From the NCBI GenBank assembly GCA_019638775.1, contig JAHBTD010000004.1:62001-126000 (forward strand): DNA of 64,000 nt, written 5' to 3'. The stretch's first letter is position 1; each line of letters begins with the position of its first letter. This DNA is from Fimbriimonadaceae bacterium (GTDB lineage Bacteria; Armatimonadota; Fimbriimonadia; Fimbriimonadales; Fimbriimonadaceae). The position numbers were made by a program, and so were the translations under genes. A model generated the notes under the pieces. It saw nothing but the letters and a program-made list of their open reading frames with translations. It did no database searches and was not told the origin of the DNA. Of the stretch, positions 1 to 8,202 are shown piece after piece.

Positions 1-62
1 CGGTGAATTTGAAGGCCGGAGAGGTGGTGAAGCTCACCTATACGGTTCGAACGAGTTGGTGA
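1..62 (+). CDS. C-terminal end of a protein cut by the window edge
   Basis: The frame starting at base 3 is open to a TGA at 60-62 and encodes a short end reading ...LKAGEVVKLTYTVRTSW. The pattern 'LKAGE..KLTYT.R' is typical of the last strands of a bacterial beta-sandwich domain, as in the C-termini of DUF4139-like proteins. That assignment is a guess from about 19 residues. The gene runs in the same direction as guaB and ends 134 nt before it. Confidence 0.45.
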   Translation, partial: VNLKAGEVVKLTYTVRTSW

Positions 63-167
63 GAGATTGTGCTTTTAGTTCCTATACGACTTATAAGTCC
101 TATAGGGCCTGCCTAAGCTCTCCCCCACGTCCCAATCAGTCCCTGCGGGCACCCCCCTCCAACGCGC

Positions 168-173
168 CATAAT
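168..173 (+). promoter_or_regulatory. Putative -10 hexamer of guaB
   Basis: CATAAT in the context GCGCCATAAT is the same -10-like sequence found before 2332, 2992 and tRNA-Ser. Here it is followed by a 23-nt leader that carries an AAGGAG Shine-Dalgarno sequence, so this gene would have a normal short leader. No convincing -35 element is visible. Confidence 0.4.
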
Positions 174-196
174 AGGTTGAAAAGCCAAGGAGCACT

Positions 197-1675
197 ATGC
201 CGGTTTTTCGCGAAGGACTTTCATTTGACGACGTTCTCCTCGTTCCCAAAAAGAGCGAGGTTCTCCCCACTGAGGTCGACCTTTCGACCGAGCTTCTCCC
301 CGGAATCACCCTGAAGGTCCCGATTGTGTCTGCCCCAATGGACACGGTCACCGACGCTCGTCTCGCTATAGCCATCGCCCGAGAGGGTGGAGTGGGCGTG
401 ATTCACCGCAACATGAGCATCGACGATCAAGCTGAGGCGGTCGACCGCGTTAAGCGATCGGAGCACGGCGTCATTTGGGACCCGATCAAGCTTGAGCCCG
501 AGAAGACGATACAAGAAGCCGTCAACCTCATGGAGCGATTCCACATCAGCGGCGTACCTATCGTCAACCAAGAAGGGACTCTTGTCGGCATTCTCACCAA
601 CCGCGATATCCGATTTGAGACCGATTTCACCAAGGTGATCAGCAGCCGAATGACTAGCAAAGACCTGGTCACAGCTCCCGTGGGCACCGATCTGGAAAGA
701 GCGGAAGAGATGCTTGCAGACCACCGCATCGAAAAGCTCCCCATCGTCGATGAGCACAACAAACTCCAAGGCCTCATCACGATCAAGGACATCCTTAAGG
801 TCAAGCAGCATCCGAACTCCACAAAAGACACCAAGGGACGGCTTGTTGTTGGGGCGGCTATCGGCTCGCTTGTACAGTCTTACGAAAGGGCGAAAGCGCT
901 GATGGATGCAGGCGTCGATTTCATCGTGATTGATGCCGCTCATGGGCATAGCAAGGGCGTGATGGCCTGTGTGAAGATGCTCAAAGAAAAGCTCCCGGAC
1001 CTCATGGTTATTGCCGGAAACGCCGCCACAAAAGAGGCCGTGCGCGACCTGCATGCACTCGGCGCAGATGGATTGAGACTTGGAATTGGCGCTGGCTCGA
1101 TCTGTACGACACGAGTGGTGGCCGGTGTTGGCGTTCCCCAGTTCACAGCGGTCATGGACTGTTGTGAAGAGGCCATGAAGCTTGGCATCCCCACTATTGC
1201 CGACGGCGGTATCCGAACCTCTGGCGATATCGTGAAATCGCTCGCCGCAGGTGCTAACTGCGTGATGATGGGCAACATGTTCGCCGGTTGCGAAGAAAGC
1301 CCTGGCGAGATCGAGATTTACCGAAACCGCGCCTACAAGGTTTATCGCGGCATGGGCAGCATCGGCGCGATGCGGCTGGGCTCTTCCGACCGCTATATGC
1401 AGCTCAAGGCCAAGGGCGCGGCGATCGTGCCTGAGGGCGTCGAAGGCCGCGTGCCGTTCAAGGGCCAACTAAACGATACGATGGTCCAGCTGATCGGAGG
1501 CTTGCGGTCGGGCATGGGCTATGTTGGCGCAGCGAACCTCTCCGAACTGAGGGAGAATGCGGAGTTCTTGAAGATCACAGGCGCGGGCCTGCGAGAGAGC
1601 CATCCTCACGACGTGTGGATTACCAAAGAGCCGCCGAACTATTCGAGTCCGTTTGCAGGTAGTGAATCGGAGTAG
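197..1675 (+). CDS. guaB: Inosine-5'-monophosphate dehydrogenase
   Basis: It converts IMP to XMP with NAD+, the first committed step of GMP synthesis, in the cytoplasm as a tetramer or octamer. At 492 aa it has the family length. The (beta/alpha)8 barrel is interrupted at about residues 95-210 by a CBS-domain pair. The catalytic loop GIGAGSICTTR places the nucleophilic Cys at residue 303; most family members have GIGPGSICTTR, so Pro is replaced by Ala here. Further signatures are DGGIRTSGDIVK and the flap region YRGMGSIGAM. The ATG has an AAGGAG sequence 6-11 nt upstream. A 415-aa antisense frame inside it is a shadow. Confidence 0.98.
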   Translation: MPVFREGLSFDDVLLVPKKSEVLPTEVDLSTELLPGITLKVPIVSAPMDTVTDARLAIAIAREGGVGVIHRNMSIDDQAEAVDRVKRSEHGVIWDPIKLEPEKTIQEAVNLMERFHISGVPIVNQEGTLVGILTNRDIRFETDFTKVISSRMTSKDLVTAPVGTDLERAEEMLADHRIEKLPIVDEHNKLQGLITIKDILKVKQHPNSTKDTKGRLVVGAAIGSLVQSYERAKALMDAGVDFIVIDAAHGHSKGVMACVKMLKEKLPDLMVIAGNAATKEAVRDLHALGADGLRLGIGAGSICTTRVVAGVGVPQFTAVMDCCEEAMKLGIPTIADGGIRTSGDIVKSLAAGANCVMMGNMFAGCEESPGEIEIYRNRAYKVYRGMGSIGAMRLGSSDRYMQLKAKGAAIVPEGVEGRVPFKGQLNDTMVQLIGGLRSGMGYVGAANLSELRENAEFLKITGAGLRESHPHDVWITKEPPNYSSPFAGSESE

Positions 1676-1686
1676 CTTTTTTGGGC

Positions 1687-1711
1687 GTTGGCAAATGGTC
1701 GGCAAGTTGTT
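1687..1711 (+). repeat. Two units of the 11-bp intergenic repeat
   Basis: GGCAAATGGTC followed by GGCAAGTTGTT, just after the guaB stop. The same 11-bp unit (consensus GGCARGTNGTY) forms longer arrays at 13748 and 58533 and inverted copies near 2925 and 58637. Confidence 0.6.
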
Positions 1712-1805
1712 CGTGTTTTCGACCTATTCAGTTAAAACGACATCCACATCGAGGTCATCTGGAGACAACTTGGAAATAAGTCGTCAACTGCCTGCTGACG
1801 CTCCC

Positions 1806-1811
1806 TATAAT
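1806..1811 (+). promoter_or_regulatory. -10 hexamer of a likely leaderless gene
   Basis: A perfect TATAAT ends only 5 nt before the GTG start at 1817. No Shine-Dalgarno sequence can fit between them, so transcription would start at or next to the start codon. Confidence 0.55.
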
Positions 1812-1816
1812 AAATC

Positions 1817-2284
1817 GTGCTCTATGAAGGTGAGAACACGGTTATCGAGAATCATCAAGACTGCGCAAGGATTGATCACTTCTCGAAGATTGCCACGGCG
1901 CATCGGTTAGCGATTGGACCCTGCATCTTGCACTTACTGGTTTGTGTGTTCTGCTTCCCGATTGCGTTTCTGTCACAAGACTTTGACAGAGGTATGGCTT
2001 GCTTTTGGGCTATCGTTTTCTCCGGATTTGTTTTGCTTTGTTTCATGATCTATCTTTCGATCCAAGCCTATCCGAACTGGCTGGGTTGGATACTTTTGCT
2101 GTTAATCTCCGCAGCATTTACGCTGGTCGCACCGTTGTTATTGGTTGTCTCAGGCTGCATGCTGATGTCAGTTCGTCGTGCCCTGGCCAACGAAGGATTT
2201 GCGATGTCCGGGTTGACTGTGAGGGTAACAGAAATTGAGCATGCGCGAACGCTGGTTCGAAATTATCGAGGAGATCAAAGATAG
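1817..2284 (+). CDS. Small membrane protein, paralogue of the next gene
   Basis: The product has 155 aa with about four hydrophobic segments (roughly residues 32-55, 62-85 and 90-120, the last double) and a charged C-terminus. I recognise no family. Its N-terminus (MLYEGENTVIENHQD) parallels that of the gene at 2332 (MYFRGPNTIIETRAD), and the two also share a pattern near the end (S.R.L...GF), so they look like a tandem duplication. GTG is chosen as start because it aligns the two N-termini and sits 5 nt after a TATAAT. Probably an inner-membrane protein of unknown role. Confidence 0.7.
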   Translation: MLYEGENTVIENHQDCARIDHFSKIATAHRLAIGPCILHLLVCVFCFPIAFLSQDFDRGMACFWAIVFSGFVLLCFMIYLSIQAYPNWLGWILLLLISAAFTLVAPLLLVVSGCMLMSVRRALANEGFAMSGLTVRVTEIEHARTLVRNYRGDQR

Positions 2285-2319
2285 GCAAAAAACTTGTTGA
2301 GGATTGACCCCTGGTCCGG

Positions 2320-2325
2320 CATAAT
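2320..2325 (+). promoter_or_regulatory. -10 hexamer of a likely leaderless gene
   Basis: CATAAT ends 6 nt before the ATG at 2332, and no Shine-Dalgarno sequence is present. TTGTTG at 2295-2300 lies 19 nt upstream and could be a weak -35. Confidence 0.5.
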
Positions 2326-2331
2326 GCCGGT

Positions 2332-2817
2332 ATGTATTTTCGAGGTCCAAACACAATCATTGAAACCCGTGCGGACTATCAACAGCTCGTCCGTATGGTG
2401 CTCGTGGCAAAACTGCAATATGCGATGATGCTGACTATGCTCGTCTACCTGGCGGTGACGGCATTTATGGCCTATCTCTTCTTCAGCCAAGGTGGATTTG
2501 ATTCGGGCCGTTCGATCACGTCGAGCCCCTATATGATTCCGGGAATTGTCATCGGGATTGGCTTGCTCGTTGTCTCGTCGTTTCTTGCGATCACGGCTTT
2601 CCCCAAGTCTGGCTGGGGGTACATTCTCGGCTTCTTGATCGGGCTGTTTATTCCCATTGTGTATCTCATTGTGATCGTCGCTTTGAGCGGGCAAGTCTCC
2701 TCATCGCTGCGGCAAGTGGGATTCACGATTGGGTTCTTGGGAGCCTCGCCGTCACAGATTGCAACGGCTTCGAAGGTCGTGAAGCGCGGGCCGCCTCCAC
2801 CTGCTCGGCAGCAGTAG
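2332..2817 (+). CDS. Small membrane protein, second paralogue
   Basis: The product has 161 aa with about four transmembrane segments (near residues 30-50, 65-88, 95-112 and 115-135) and a Pro- and Arg-rich C-terminal tail (KRGPPPPARQQ). Its start region matches the preceding gene (G.NT.IE...D). No known domain is recognised. The two genes are separated by only 47 nt but each has its own -10-like element just before its start codon, which argues for separate transcription. Confidence 0.75.
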   Translation: MYFRGPNTIIETRADYQQLVRMVLVAKLQYAMMLTMLVYLAVTAFMAYLFFSQGGFDSGRSITSSPYMIPGIVIGIGLLVVSSFLAITAFPKSGWGYILGFLIGLFIPIVYLIVIVALSGQVSSSLRQVGFTIGFLGASPSQIATASKVVKRGPPPPARQQ

Positions 2818-2870
2818 ATGCTGGGAGTTATCGTCCCGCGAGCTAGAAATCACGGATCTCCACCCCCTAA

Positions 2871-2910
2871 CCCCCTCCTCATTAAGGCTTCGCCGTTCAC
2901 GAGGAGGGGG
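2871..2910. repeat. CCTCC-type intergenic hairpin plus inverted 11-bp repeats
   Basis: CCCCCTCCTC (2871-2880) and GAGGAGGGGG (2901-2910) form a 10-bp stem with a 20-nt loop. Just after it, 2925-2957 carries three inverted 11-bp repeat units (CTTGCCGACCA type). Related CCTCCC hairpins lie at 3914, 5195, 17602 and 20988. Confidence 0.6.
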
Positions 2911-2977
2911 AACACTTCGTTGTTCGCAACTTGCCGACCACTTGCCGACCACCTGTCAACGCTATTAGCTATCCTGC

Positions 2978-2983
2978 CATAAT
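2978..2983 (+). promoter_or_regulatory. -10 hexamer of the aldolase gene
   Basis: CATAAT ends 8 nt before the ATG at 2992, with CTGTCA about 19 nt upstream as a possible -35. There is no Shine-Dalgarno sequence between the hexamer and the start codon. Confidence 0.5.
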
Positions 2984-2991
2984 CAACCCAC

Positions 2992-3630
2992 ATGTCGGAA
3001 CTCCAGCTTCGAGCGGCGATCTGTGAGGTGGGCCGCAGACTTTGGCAGCGCGGGCTCATCGGTGCGACTGAGGGCAACATCAGCGTCCGCCTAAGCGCCC
3101 GCCAGCTTCTCTGTACGCCCACCGGCCTCAGCAAGGGACACCTGCGCCCGGATGACCTCATCGTCATCGACAACAAAGGCAAGCCTTCGAAGGAAGGGGC
3201 GATGCCAAGCAGCGAGATCAAGCTGCATCTGCGCATGTACGACAAGCGCAAGGATTGCATGGCGGTGGTCCACGCCCATCCGCCCACCGCGACCGGGCTG
3301 GCGCTGGCAGGAGAAACGATTCCCGACAACCTTCTGCCCGAGTCGGCAGTTGTGCTTGGCAGTGTGGCAACGGTGCCTTTTGCCTACCCCGGAACCGATG
3401 AGGTTCCCGACGCGATCGAGCCGTTGCTTGACGACCACAAGACTTTCTTAATGAGTCACCACGGCGCCGTGGTGATGGGCAGCGACGTTTGGGATGCCTA
3501 CAACCGGATGGAGACGCTTGAGCGGATTGCGAAGATCGTGATGGTGGCGAACATGTCGGGCGGCGCGCGGTCAATGCCGGATTATGCTTTTCAGAAGCTA
3601 TTGGCGGAGTCTTTGAACGGGAAACTCTGA
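2992..3630 (+). CDS. Class II aldolase/adducin family protein (fuculose-phosphate aldolase-like)
   Basis: Zinc-dependent aldolases of this family cleave sugar phosphates such as L-fuculose-1-phosphate to DHAP and an aldehyde. The 212 aa match the single-domain family length. Visible motifs are the substrate loop EGNISVRL (about residues 26-33), the zinc-binding HAHPP (about 92-96) and SHHGAVVMG (about 155-163), which supplies the third His. The exact sugar cannot be read from sequence; 5-methylthioribulose or ribulose phosphates are alternatives. No other sugar-catabolism gene is adjacent. A heptamer repeat begins at the base after its stop codon. Confidence 0.85.
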   Translation: MSELQLRAAICEVGRRLWQRGLIGATEGNISVRLSARQLLCTPTGLSKGHLRPDDLIVIDNKGKPSKEGAMPSSEIKLHLRMYDKRKDCMAVVHAHPPTATGLALAGETIPDNLLPESAVVLGSVATVPFAYPGTDEVPDAIEPLLDDHKTFLMSHHGAVVMGSDVWDAYNRMETLERIAKIVMVANMSGGARSMPDYAFQKLLAESLNGKL

Positions 3631-3665
3631 GGATTTTCGATTTTGGACTTTGGATTTTGGATTTA
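3631..3665 (+). repeat. Heptamer tandem repeat, GGATTTT type, 5 units
   Basis: Units read GGATTTT, CGATTTT, GGACTTT, GGATTTT, GGATTTA in exact 7-bp register and start immediately after the aldolase stop codon. The same unit recurs at 17402, 17473 and 58483. Confidence 0.8.
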
Positions 3666-4018
3666 AGAATCGAGGTCCCCTTCCCCCTCGGCGGTGGCTC
3701 CGACCGAGCATCGCGAGGATGGAAGAGGTGGGGATGGGGGTGGCATGGGCGCAAGCCACAGGTGTTCAATAGACGCATGCCGACCAAACTGGCTATTGCT
3801 TGCGCCAGCAGCATCCGCCCGACGACGATTCGTCGTCGACTTCAGTTACCCTGAGGTGTGGGTTGCGATAGGCGCGGTACTGAAGTGATAGCCATGTGCC
3901 ACCCCCTCCCCGGCCCTCCCCCGTCAAGGGGGAGGGAGACATCAGTTCATAGGTTGAGGGGAGGACGACAGTCAGAAGTATGGGGGGTGCTGAACGGCTA
4001 CAGCCGTCAGCCCCATGC
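3666..4018. other. Intergenic region with hairpin repeats
   Basis: No gene is supported here; the open frames are low-complexity shadows. It holds a CCCTCCCCC/GGGGGAGGG hairpin (3914-3936, loop GTCAA) and a GC-rich variant around 3676-3720. The 3914 hairpin is identical in stem and loop to that at 5195-5217. Confidence 0.7.
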
Positions 4019-4732
4019 CTACTGCGCTGGGCCAGTCGGAATGACCATGCCTTCGCCCGCATTCGCGCCCATCCCGCTTGCCGAGACGACAATGGTCGAT
4101 CCCTTGGCCTGCGAAACGGCGTGAATCCACCGCAGCTGCAACAAGTTCGGATTCGACTCCATCATCTTGGCCGCGTTGGCGAGGCTTCGTAGGGCGGCGG
4201 TTTCGCCGCGAGCCCGCTCAAGGGCGGCCTGAGCTTCCTTCTGAGCGATCAGCGTTTGACCGTAGGCACGCTTGATCTCGCCTGAGATGTTCAGGTCGCG
4301 CACCGTCGCACTCAGAAACTCGACTCCCGTCGTTTCCGAAGCTTCGCGCATCTTTGCCAGGATGGGCTCGTTGAGCGCAGCGCGGCTCGCCATCAGGTCT
4401 TCCACCGTCAGCGGACCGAACACCTCCCTCAAAGCCTCCTGCAACTGAGCATACAACAGGCCGTACGGCTCGCTGAAGCTCCGGTAGAAAGCCGCCACGT
4501 CGGCAATGCGAAACTCGGCGCGAGCGCTCGCACGGACGGAGATACCGTCGGCACACATCAGTTCCTGACCGCCGAGAGTCACCGCCTGTATGCGCTTGTC
4601 ATAAGGCGTAGCGTGCCAGTGCTTTCCCCAGCGGGCGTGCTTGCCAGGGTTTAAAACCTCGACAAGCTTTCCGTTGTGGAAGAGCAATGCTTCCTGATGT
4701 TCCATGACGATAAACGTCCGTCTGCCAAACAT
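4019..4732 (-). CDS. SPFH/Band 7 (slipin/stomatin-like) protein
   Basis: The 237-aa product looks like a compact Band 7 domain: an N-terminal beta region (HQEALLFHNGKLVEVLNPGKHARW), a domain with RASARAEFRIADVAAFY, and the typical helix EIKRAYGQTLIAQKEAQAALERARGETAALRSLA, followed by a short variable tail. SPFH proteins oligomerise on membranes as scaffolds. Unlike most bacterial slipins it lacks an obvious N-terminal transmembrane anchor, and no NfeD-like partner gene is next to it. Transcribed away from hisS. Confidence 0.85.
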   Translation of the reverse strand: MFGRRTFIVMEHQEALLFHNGKLVEVLNPGKHARWGKHWHATPYDKRIQAVTLGGQELMCADGISVRASARAEFRIADVAAFYRSFSEPYGLLYAQLQEALREVFGPLTVEDLMASRAALNEPILAKMREASETTGVEFLSATVRDLNISGEIKRAYGQTLIAQKEAQAALERARGETAALRSLANAAKMMESNPNLLQLRWIHAVSQAKGSTIVVSASGMGANAGEGMVIPTGPAQ

Positions 4733-5373
4733 TTCAATTACCTCTCTTTCATAGTCTTCTTGTGCCGACAGCCGCGACCGTCAACGGTCTTGGCGGAAGT
4801 CTTAGCTTGCAGGGCCTTGATCGTCTTTGCCCGAGGGCGACGGCTCAGCTGCCAGCGCTTAGAGTTGTGTTCCTATACACCCCCAGCAGACTAACCGCGA
4901 ACTTGGAATGAGGCAACGCTGCATCCTGCGCACCAGAACCCGCTGGGGCGAGAATGATAGCATGAGTGGATTCGATAGGTATAGGTCTATTTGATATTTC
5001 TGACGGGCATTGCAGGGTTTGGAAGCGCGGATTGAACTAGCAGGTCAGGTCGAATGCTATCAACATTCAGCCTGCTCGCAAGTCTTCCTCATCCTCCTTT
5101 TCCACCCTCGCTTCGCTCGGTCAGAGCAACCGTCGAGGGGGAAGGTGACCTCATTTGTAGATCGCGGCTTGTGCGATTGCCACCCCCACCCCAGCCCTCC
5201 CCCGTCAAGGGGGAGGGAGACTTTTATTCGTAACATCGTGGTGATCGCAGATGGCTGGGCCTGAAGCGGATTGCCGGGAAAAACGCCTTCATATCACGAA
5301 TCTGGAGGCAATCTGCGGTTGTTCTTAGGCCCACCGCCCGCCTCACAACCGCTATTCGCCAAAATAGGATGCT
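4733..5373. other. 641-bp intergenic region with hairpin repeats
   Basis: No credible gene or tRNA is visible on either strand, and I see no T-box elements before hisS. The region contains the hairpin CCCTCCCCC/GGGGGAGGG (5195-5217), identical to the one at 3914, and a related CACCCTCG/GTCGAGGGG element around 5102-5142. Confidence 0.65.
5360..5365 (+). promoter_or_regulatory. -10-like CAAAAT before hisS
   Basis: CGCCAAAATAGG, with CAAAAT ending 8 nt before the hisS ATG. The motif GCCAAAATTAGG recurs before 35202 and the ferredoxin gene at 43673. Confidence 0.45.
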
Positions 5374-6630
5374 ATGCGATTTCAAGCGCCGAAGGGCACC
5401 AAAGACGTTCTGCCAGACCAATCTCACCTCTGGCAGCATCTTGAGGGCGCCTTTCGGGAGGTTTGCCGGCTCTACGGCTACCGCGAAATCCGTACGCCGG
5501 TGTTTGAAGAGACCGAGCTTTTCACCCGATCTTCGGGCGATACAAGCGAGGTCGTCACCAAGCAGATGTACGACTTTGTCGACAAGGGTGGACGTAATAT
5601 CGCGCTCAAGCCGGAGAGCACTGCGCCTGCCATGCGGGCGCTGATTGACCACAACCTTTGCCCGCCGGGAGTGGTGGAGCGGATGTATTACATCGCCGCT
5701 CACTACCGCTATGAGCAACCTCAAAAGGGCCGCCTGCGCGAGCACCACCAGTGCGGTTTAGAGCTTGTTGGGAGCCCATCGGCTGCGGCGGATGCTGAAG
5801 TGATTGAGATCGGGATGCGGTTCTTGGAGCGGATCGGCCTTGACGATCTTACCGTTTCGCTGAACTCGATCGGGCGCGAGACCTGCCGTGCTGCTTATGC
5901 CGAGGCGATCTTGGAGACGGCAAAGGATTATCTGGTGACGCAATCGCCGGAGGTTCAGGAGCGAGGCCGCAAGAACCCGCTCAGGATGCTGGACTGGAAA
6001 GACCCGGCAGCTCAAGAAGCGATGAAGAATGCCCCTTCGATCTTGGACTATTTAGAACCCGAGTCGAAAGAGCGGCTAGACGAGGTTCAGAGACTGCTGA
6101 AGATTGCGGGAATCCGATTCCAGCTTGATCCCAAGATCGTACGGGGACTGGATTACTACACTGAGACGGTTTTCGAGATCATCACTGATAAGCTCGGCGC
6201 GCAAAGTACATTGCTTGCAGGCGGGCGGTATGACAACCTTGTGAAGAGCCTTGGCGGGGCGGATGTGCCGAGCGTTGGGTTTGGGTCGGGGATTGAGCGC
6301 CTGCTGCTATTGCTGGAGACTCTGGAGAAGAACTGGGATGCTCCTCGTCCTGATGCCTTTATCGTGGCGGTGACCCCGGAGATGCGCGATCAAGTGGTGA
6401 CGCTTGCGGCTCAGCTTCGTGAGAAGGGTTTTGCTTGCGGGCTCGATCTTGATGGGCGCAGCATGAAGTCACAGATGAAGATGGCGGACCGCACAAAGGC
6501 CCGGTTTGCGATCGTTGTCGGGCCGGACGAGTGGGCGAACGGAGCCGTTTCCCTGAGAAACCTGGATACGAGCGAACAGATTGAGACCCCGGTCGGCAAC
6601 CTTGAGGCGATGATTCGGGTAGAAGGTTAA
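5374..6630 (+). CDS. hisS: Histidyl-tRNA synthetase
   Basis: Charges tRNA-His; class II synthetase of 418 aa, normal bacterial length. It begins with the usual FQAPKGTKDVLP. Motif 2 is QPQKGRLREHHQCGLELVG (REHHQ where REFHQ is common). The histidine-binding segment GLDYYTETVFEI and motif 3 (FGSGIERLLLLL) are present, followed by the C-terminal anticodon-binding domain ending in LRNLDTSEQ. The start is fixed by the conserved N-terminus. The next gene begins 1 nt after the stop, suggesting one transcript through 8624. Confidence 0.97.
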   Translation: MRFQAPKGTKDVLPDQSHLWQHLEGAFREVCRLYGYREIRTPVFEETELFTRSSGDTSEVVTKQMYDFVDKGGRNIALKPESTAPAMRALIDHNLCPPGVVERMYYIAAHYRYEQPQKGRLREHHQCGLELVGSPSAAADAEVIEIGMRFLERIGLDDLTVSLNSIGRETCRAAYAEAILETAKDYLVTQSPEVQERGRKNPLRMLDWKDPAAQEAMKNAPSILDYLEPESKERLDEVQRLLKIAGIRFQLDPKIVRGLDYYTETVFEIITDKLGAQSTLLAGGRYDNLVKSLGGADVPSVGFGSGIERLLLLLETLEKNWDAPRPDAFIVAVTPEMRDQVVTLAAQLREKGFACGLDLDGRSMKSQMKMADRTKARFAIVVGPDEWANGAVSLRNLDTSEQIETPVGNLEAMIRVEG

Positions 6631-6631
6631 C

Positions 6632-7504
6632 ATGCGGCGGGTTTTGATAGCTATTGCACTGGGCGTGACTTCGCTTGCAGCCGCACAGACTCCCGATGTT
6701 TTTGTCAAGCTGGACGCCCGGATCAATTACCGCACCATTCCTGAAGGGCGATCAACGCTCCGCTGGTATGACAGCCTTGGCAATTTGAGCACCGTCGCGC
6801 TTACCTTCACCCTTGAGCCTGGTTTTACAGTTCTCTTTTCCGAGCGCCTACAGCGACTGCCGACCGGCGGTGACCCGGAGATGCTGGACGAATACTACGT
6901 CGAGGACCCTGGATATTGGCGGTTTGGCAAGCAGTATTTGCCCTTTGGGCAGCAGCGGCTCTTTCGAGAATCGGTCTCGGCGGCAAGGGTAAACACAACG
7001 CTGGGCAGCGATGCCCTTCCCCTTTCCATCGCATGGTGCGACGCTAAAGGCGGGCGTCAGCGCGGCTTGATCGGGAGGATTGGCACAAGGATAGGGTTCA
7101 GCTTTGCCGTGGGTGAGCATTTTGGGATTTCCCCCACGACTTTGGCCGTCATGCGGGATATGGAGGACGCCCCAGGTAAGGGACGCGGATTTCGTCAGGC
7201 GTTTGCGCTTGATTTAGGTCGAAAAATCGGGTTGCTGGATGCAAAAGCCGAATTCATCGCGTTCCGAGATGGGCACCATGCCGGTGATGACGACCTCAAC
7301 ATTTCCGACATTGAACTGTCGTTCGATCCCTCCAAATATCGGGGCATTACTTTTGGATGGACAAGAAACTGGACCGACAACGAAAACACCTTGCGAGCCC
7401 AGGGGCGTTTTTTGGTGACGGGGAACGCTTGGGTGGAGCCCCTTATTCGTCTTAAAAAGGGGCAGGTCTTTGACTTTAGCGTCGCCTTCCACATCCGCTT
7501 GTAG
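6632..7504 (+). CDS. Exported beta-rich protein, probably an outer-membrane barrel
   Basis: The 290-aa product has a clear Sec signal peptide (MRRVLIAIALGVTSLAAAQ, cleavage near residue 19). The mature part is beta-rich, with alternating strands such as STVALTFTLEPGFTVLFSERL and a C-terminal strand ending in aromatic/hydrophobic FDFSVAFHIRL. The layout resembles small porin-like barrels (phosphate-selective porin style), with 'YWRFGKQYLPFG' as in porins that contact LPS-side loops. No specific family is certain. One base separates it from hisS and two from the next gene. Confidence 0.7.
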   Translation: MRRVLIAIALGVTSLAAAQTPDVFVKLDARINYRTIPEGRSTLRWYDSLGNLSTVALTFTLEPGFTVLFSERLQRLPTGGDPEMLDEYYVEDPGYWRFGKQYLPFGQQRLFRESVSAARVNTTLGSDALPLSIAWCDAKGGRQRGLIGRIGTRIGFSFAVGEHFGISPTTLAVMRDMEDAPGKGRGFRQAFALDLGRKIGLLDAKAEFIAFRDGHHAGDDDLNISDIELSFDPSKYRGITFGWTRNWTDNENTLRAQGRFLVTGNAWVEPLIRLKKGQVFDFSVAFHIRL

Positions 7505-7506
7505 TT

Positions 7507-8202
7507 ATGAATGGATTCAACCTCGATACGGTCCACCAACTTCTGCCACCTTTTGCCGTGGTCGAATGGGTTGTGGGGGTTATTCTTATTGTCGTTGCGG
7601 GGGCTTTTTTCTTTGGTATGCGGCGCGCCCCAACCGTAACGGCGACGAGCAATATTCTTGATAGGGTGAGCAACAACAACCGTGCGAGGATTGCCCCCGT
7701 CAAGCGGATATATGAAGATATTTCTTCTATAGTTGCAAAAAACCAGACTAATGCGGCGGTTAAGGTGATCGGTGGTGAAACGATCTCGGAAGCTGATCTT
7801 ATCCTGAATCAGTGCGTGAAGATGCTTGGGCATCGGGATAGGATTTTGAAGTCGGGGGCGTTTGATCCGAACCTTGCCGACGCATCCAGCCAGCTTCGCT
7901 CGCGAGCCGAATCGGCACAGTCGGAAGAGGAGAAGCGGAGTTTGGAGTCGGCGGCGGCGGCTTACGAGATTACTTCTGCCCAAGCGGGAAAGGCGCGTGA
8001 GGCTTTAGATCGGATCGACGCAGGGATGAAGGAAGCGGAGGCGGCGTTGGAGCTGATGAAGTCGCGACTGAATGCGGCGGCTTTGGGCACGGACGGACCG
8101 AGCAGCTATGACGAGGACTTCCGAGAGTCCATAATGAGACTTCGGAGTCTTGAGGGCAGCCTCACGGAGGCGCTGGAGATGGAAAGCGATTTAAGATCAT
8201 GA
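7507..8202 (+). CDS. Membrane-anchored coiled-coil protein of unknown function
   Basis: The 231 aa comprise one N-terminal transmembrane helix (about residues 18-38, VVEWVVGVILIVVAGAFFF), a basic stretch, and a long alpha-helical region rich in Ala, Glu, Arg and Ser (about residues 110-231) likely to form a coiled coil. It does not match PspA well, which lacks a transmembrane helix. The stop codon overlaps the next start (ATGA), so translation of the two is coupled. Confidence 0.65.
   Translation: MNGFNLDTVHQLLPPFAVVEWVVGVILIVVAGAFFFGMRRAPTVTATSNILDRVSNNNRARIAPVKRIYEDISSIVAKNQTNAAVKVIGGETISEADLILNQCVKMLGHRDRILKSGAFDPNLADASSQLRSRAESAQSEEEKRSLESAAAAYEITSAQAGKAREALDRIDAGMKEAEAALELMKSRLNAAALGTDGPSSYDEDFRESIMRLRSLEGSLTEALEMESDLRS

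Noticed and set aside
221-1468. Long antisense frame (415 codons) in guaB
   Set aside because: It mirrors a highly conserved gene, has no recognisable domains and has a His/Arg/Asp-heavy composition typical of an antisense shadow.
4733-5373. T-box leader before hisS
   Set aside because: No T-box sequence or terminator was visible; the region holds repeat hairpins instead.
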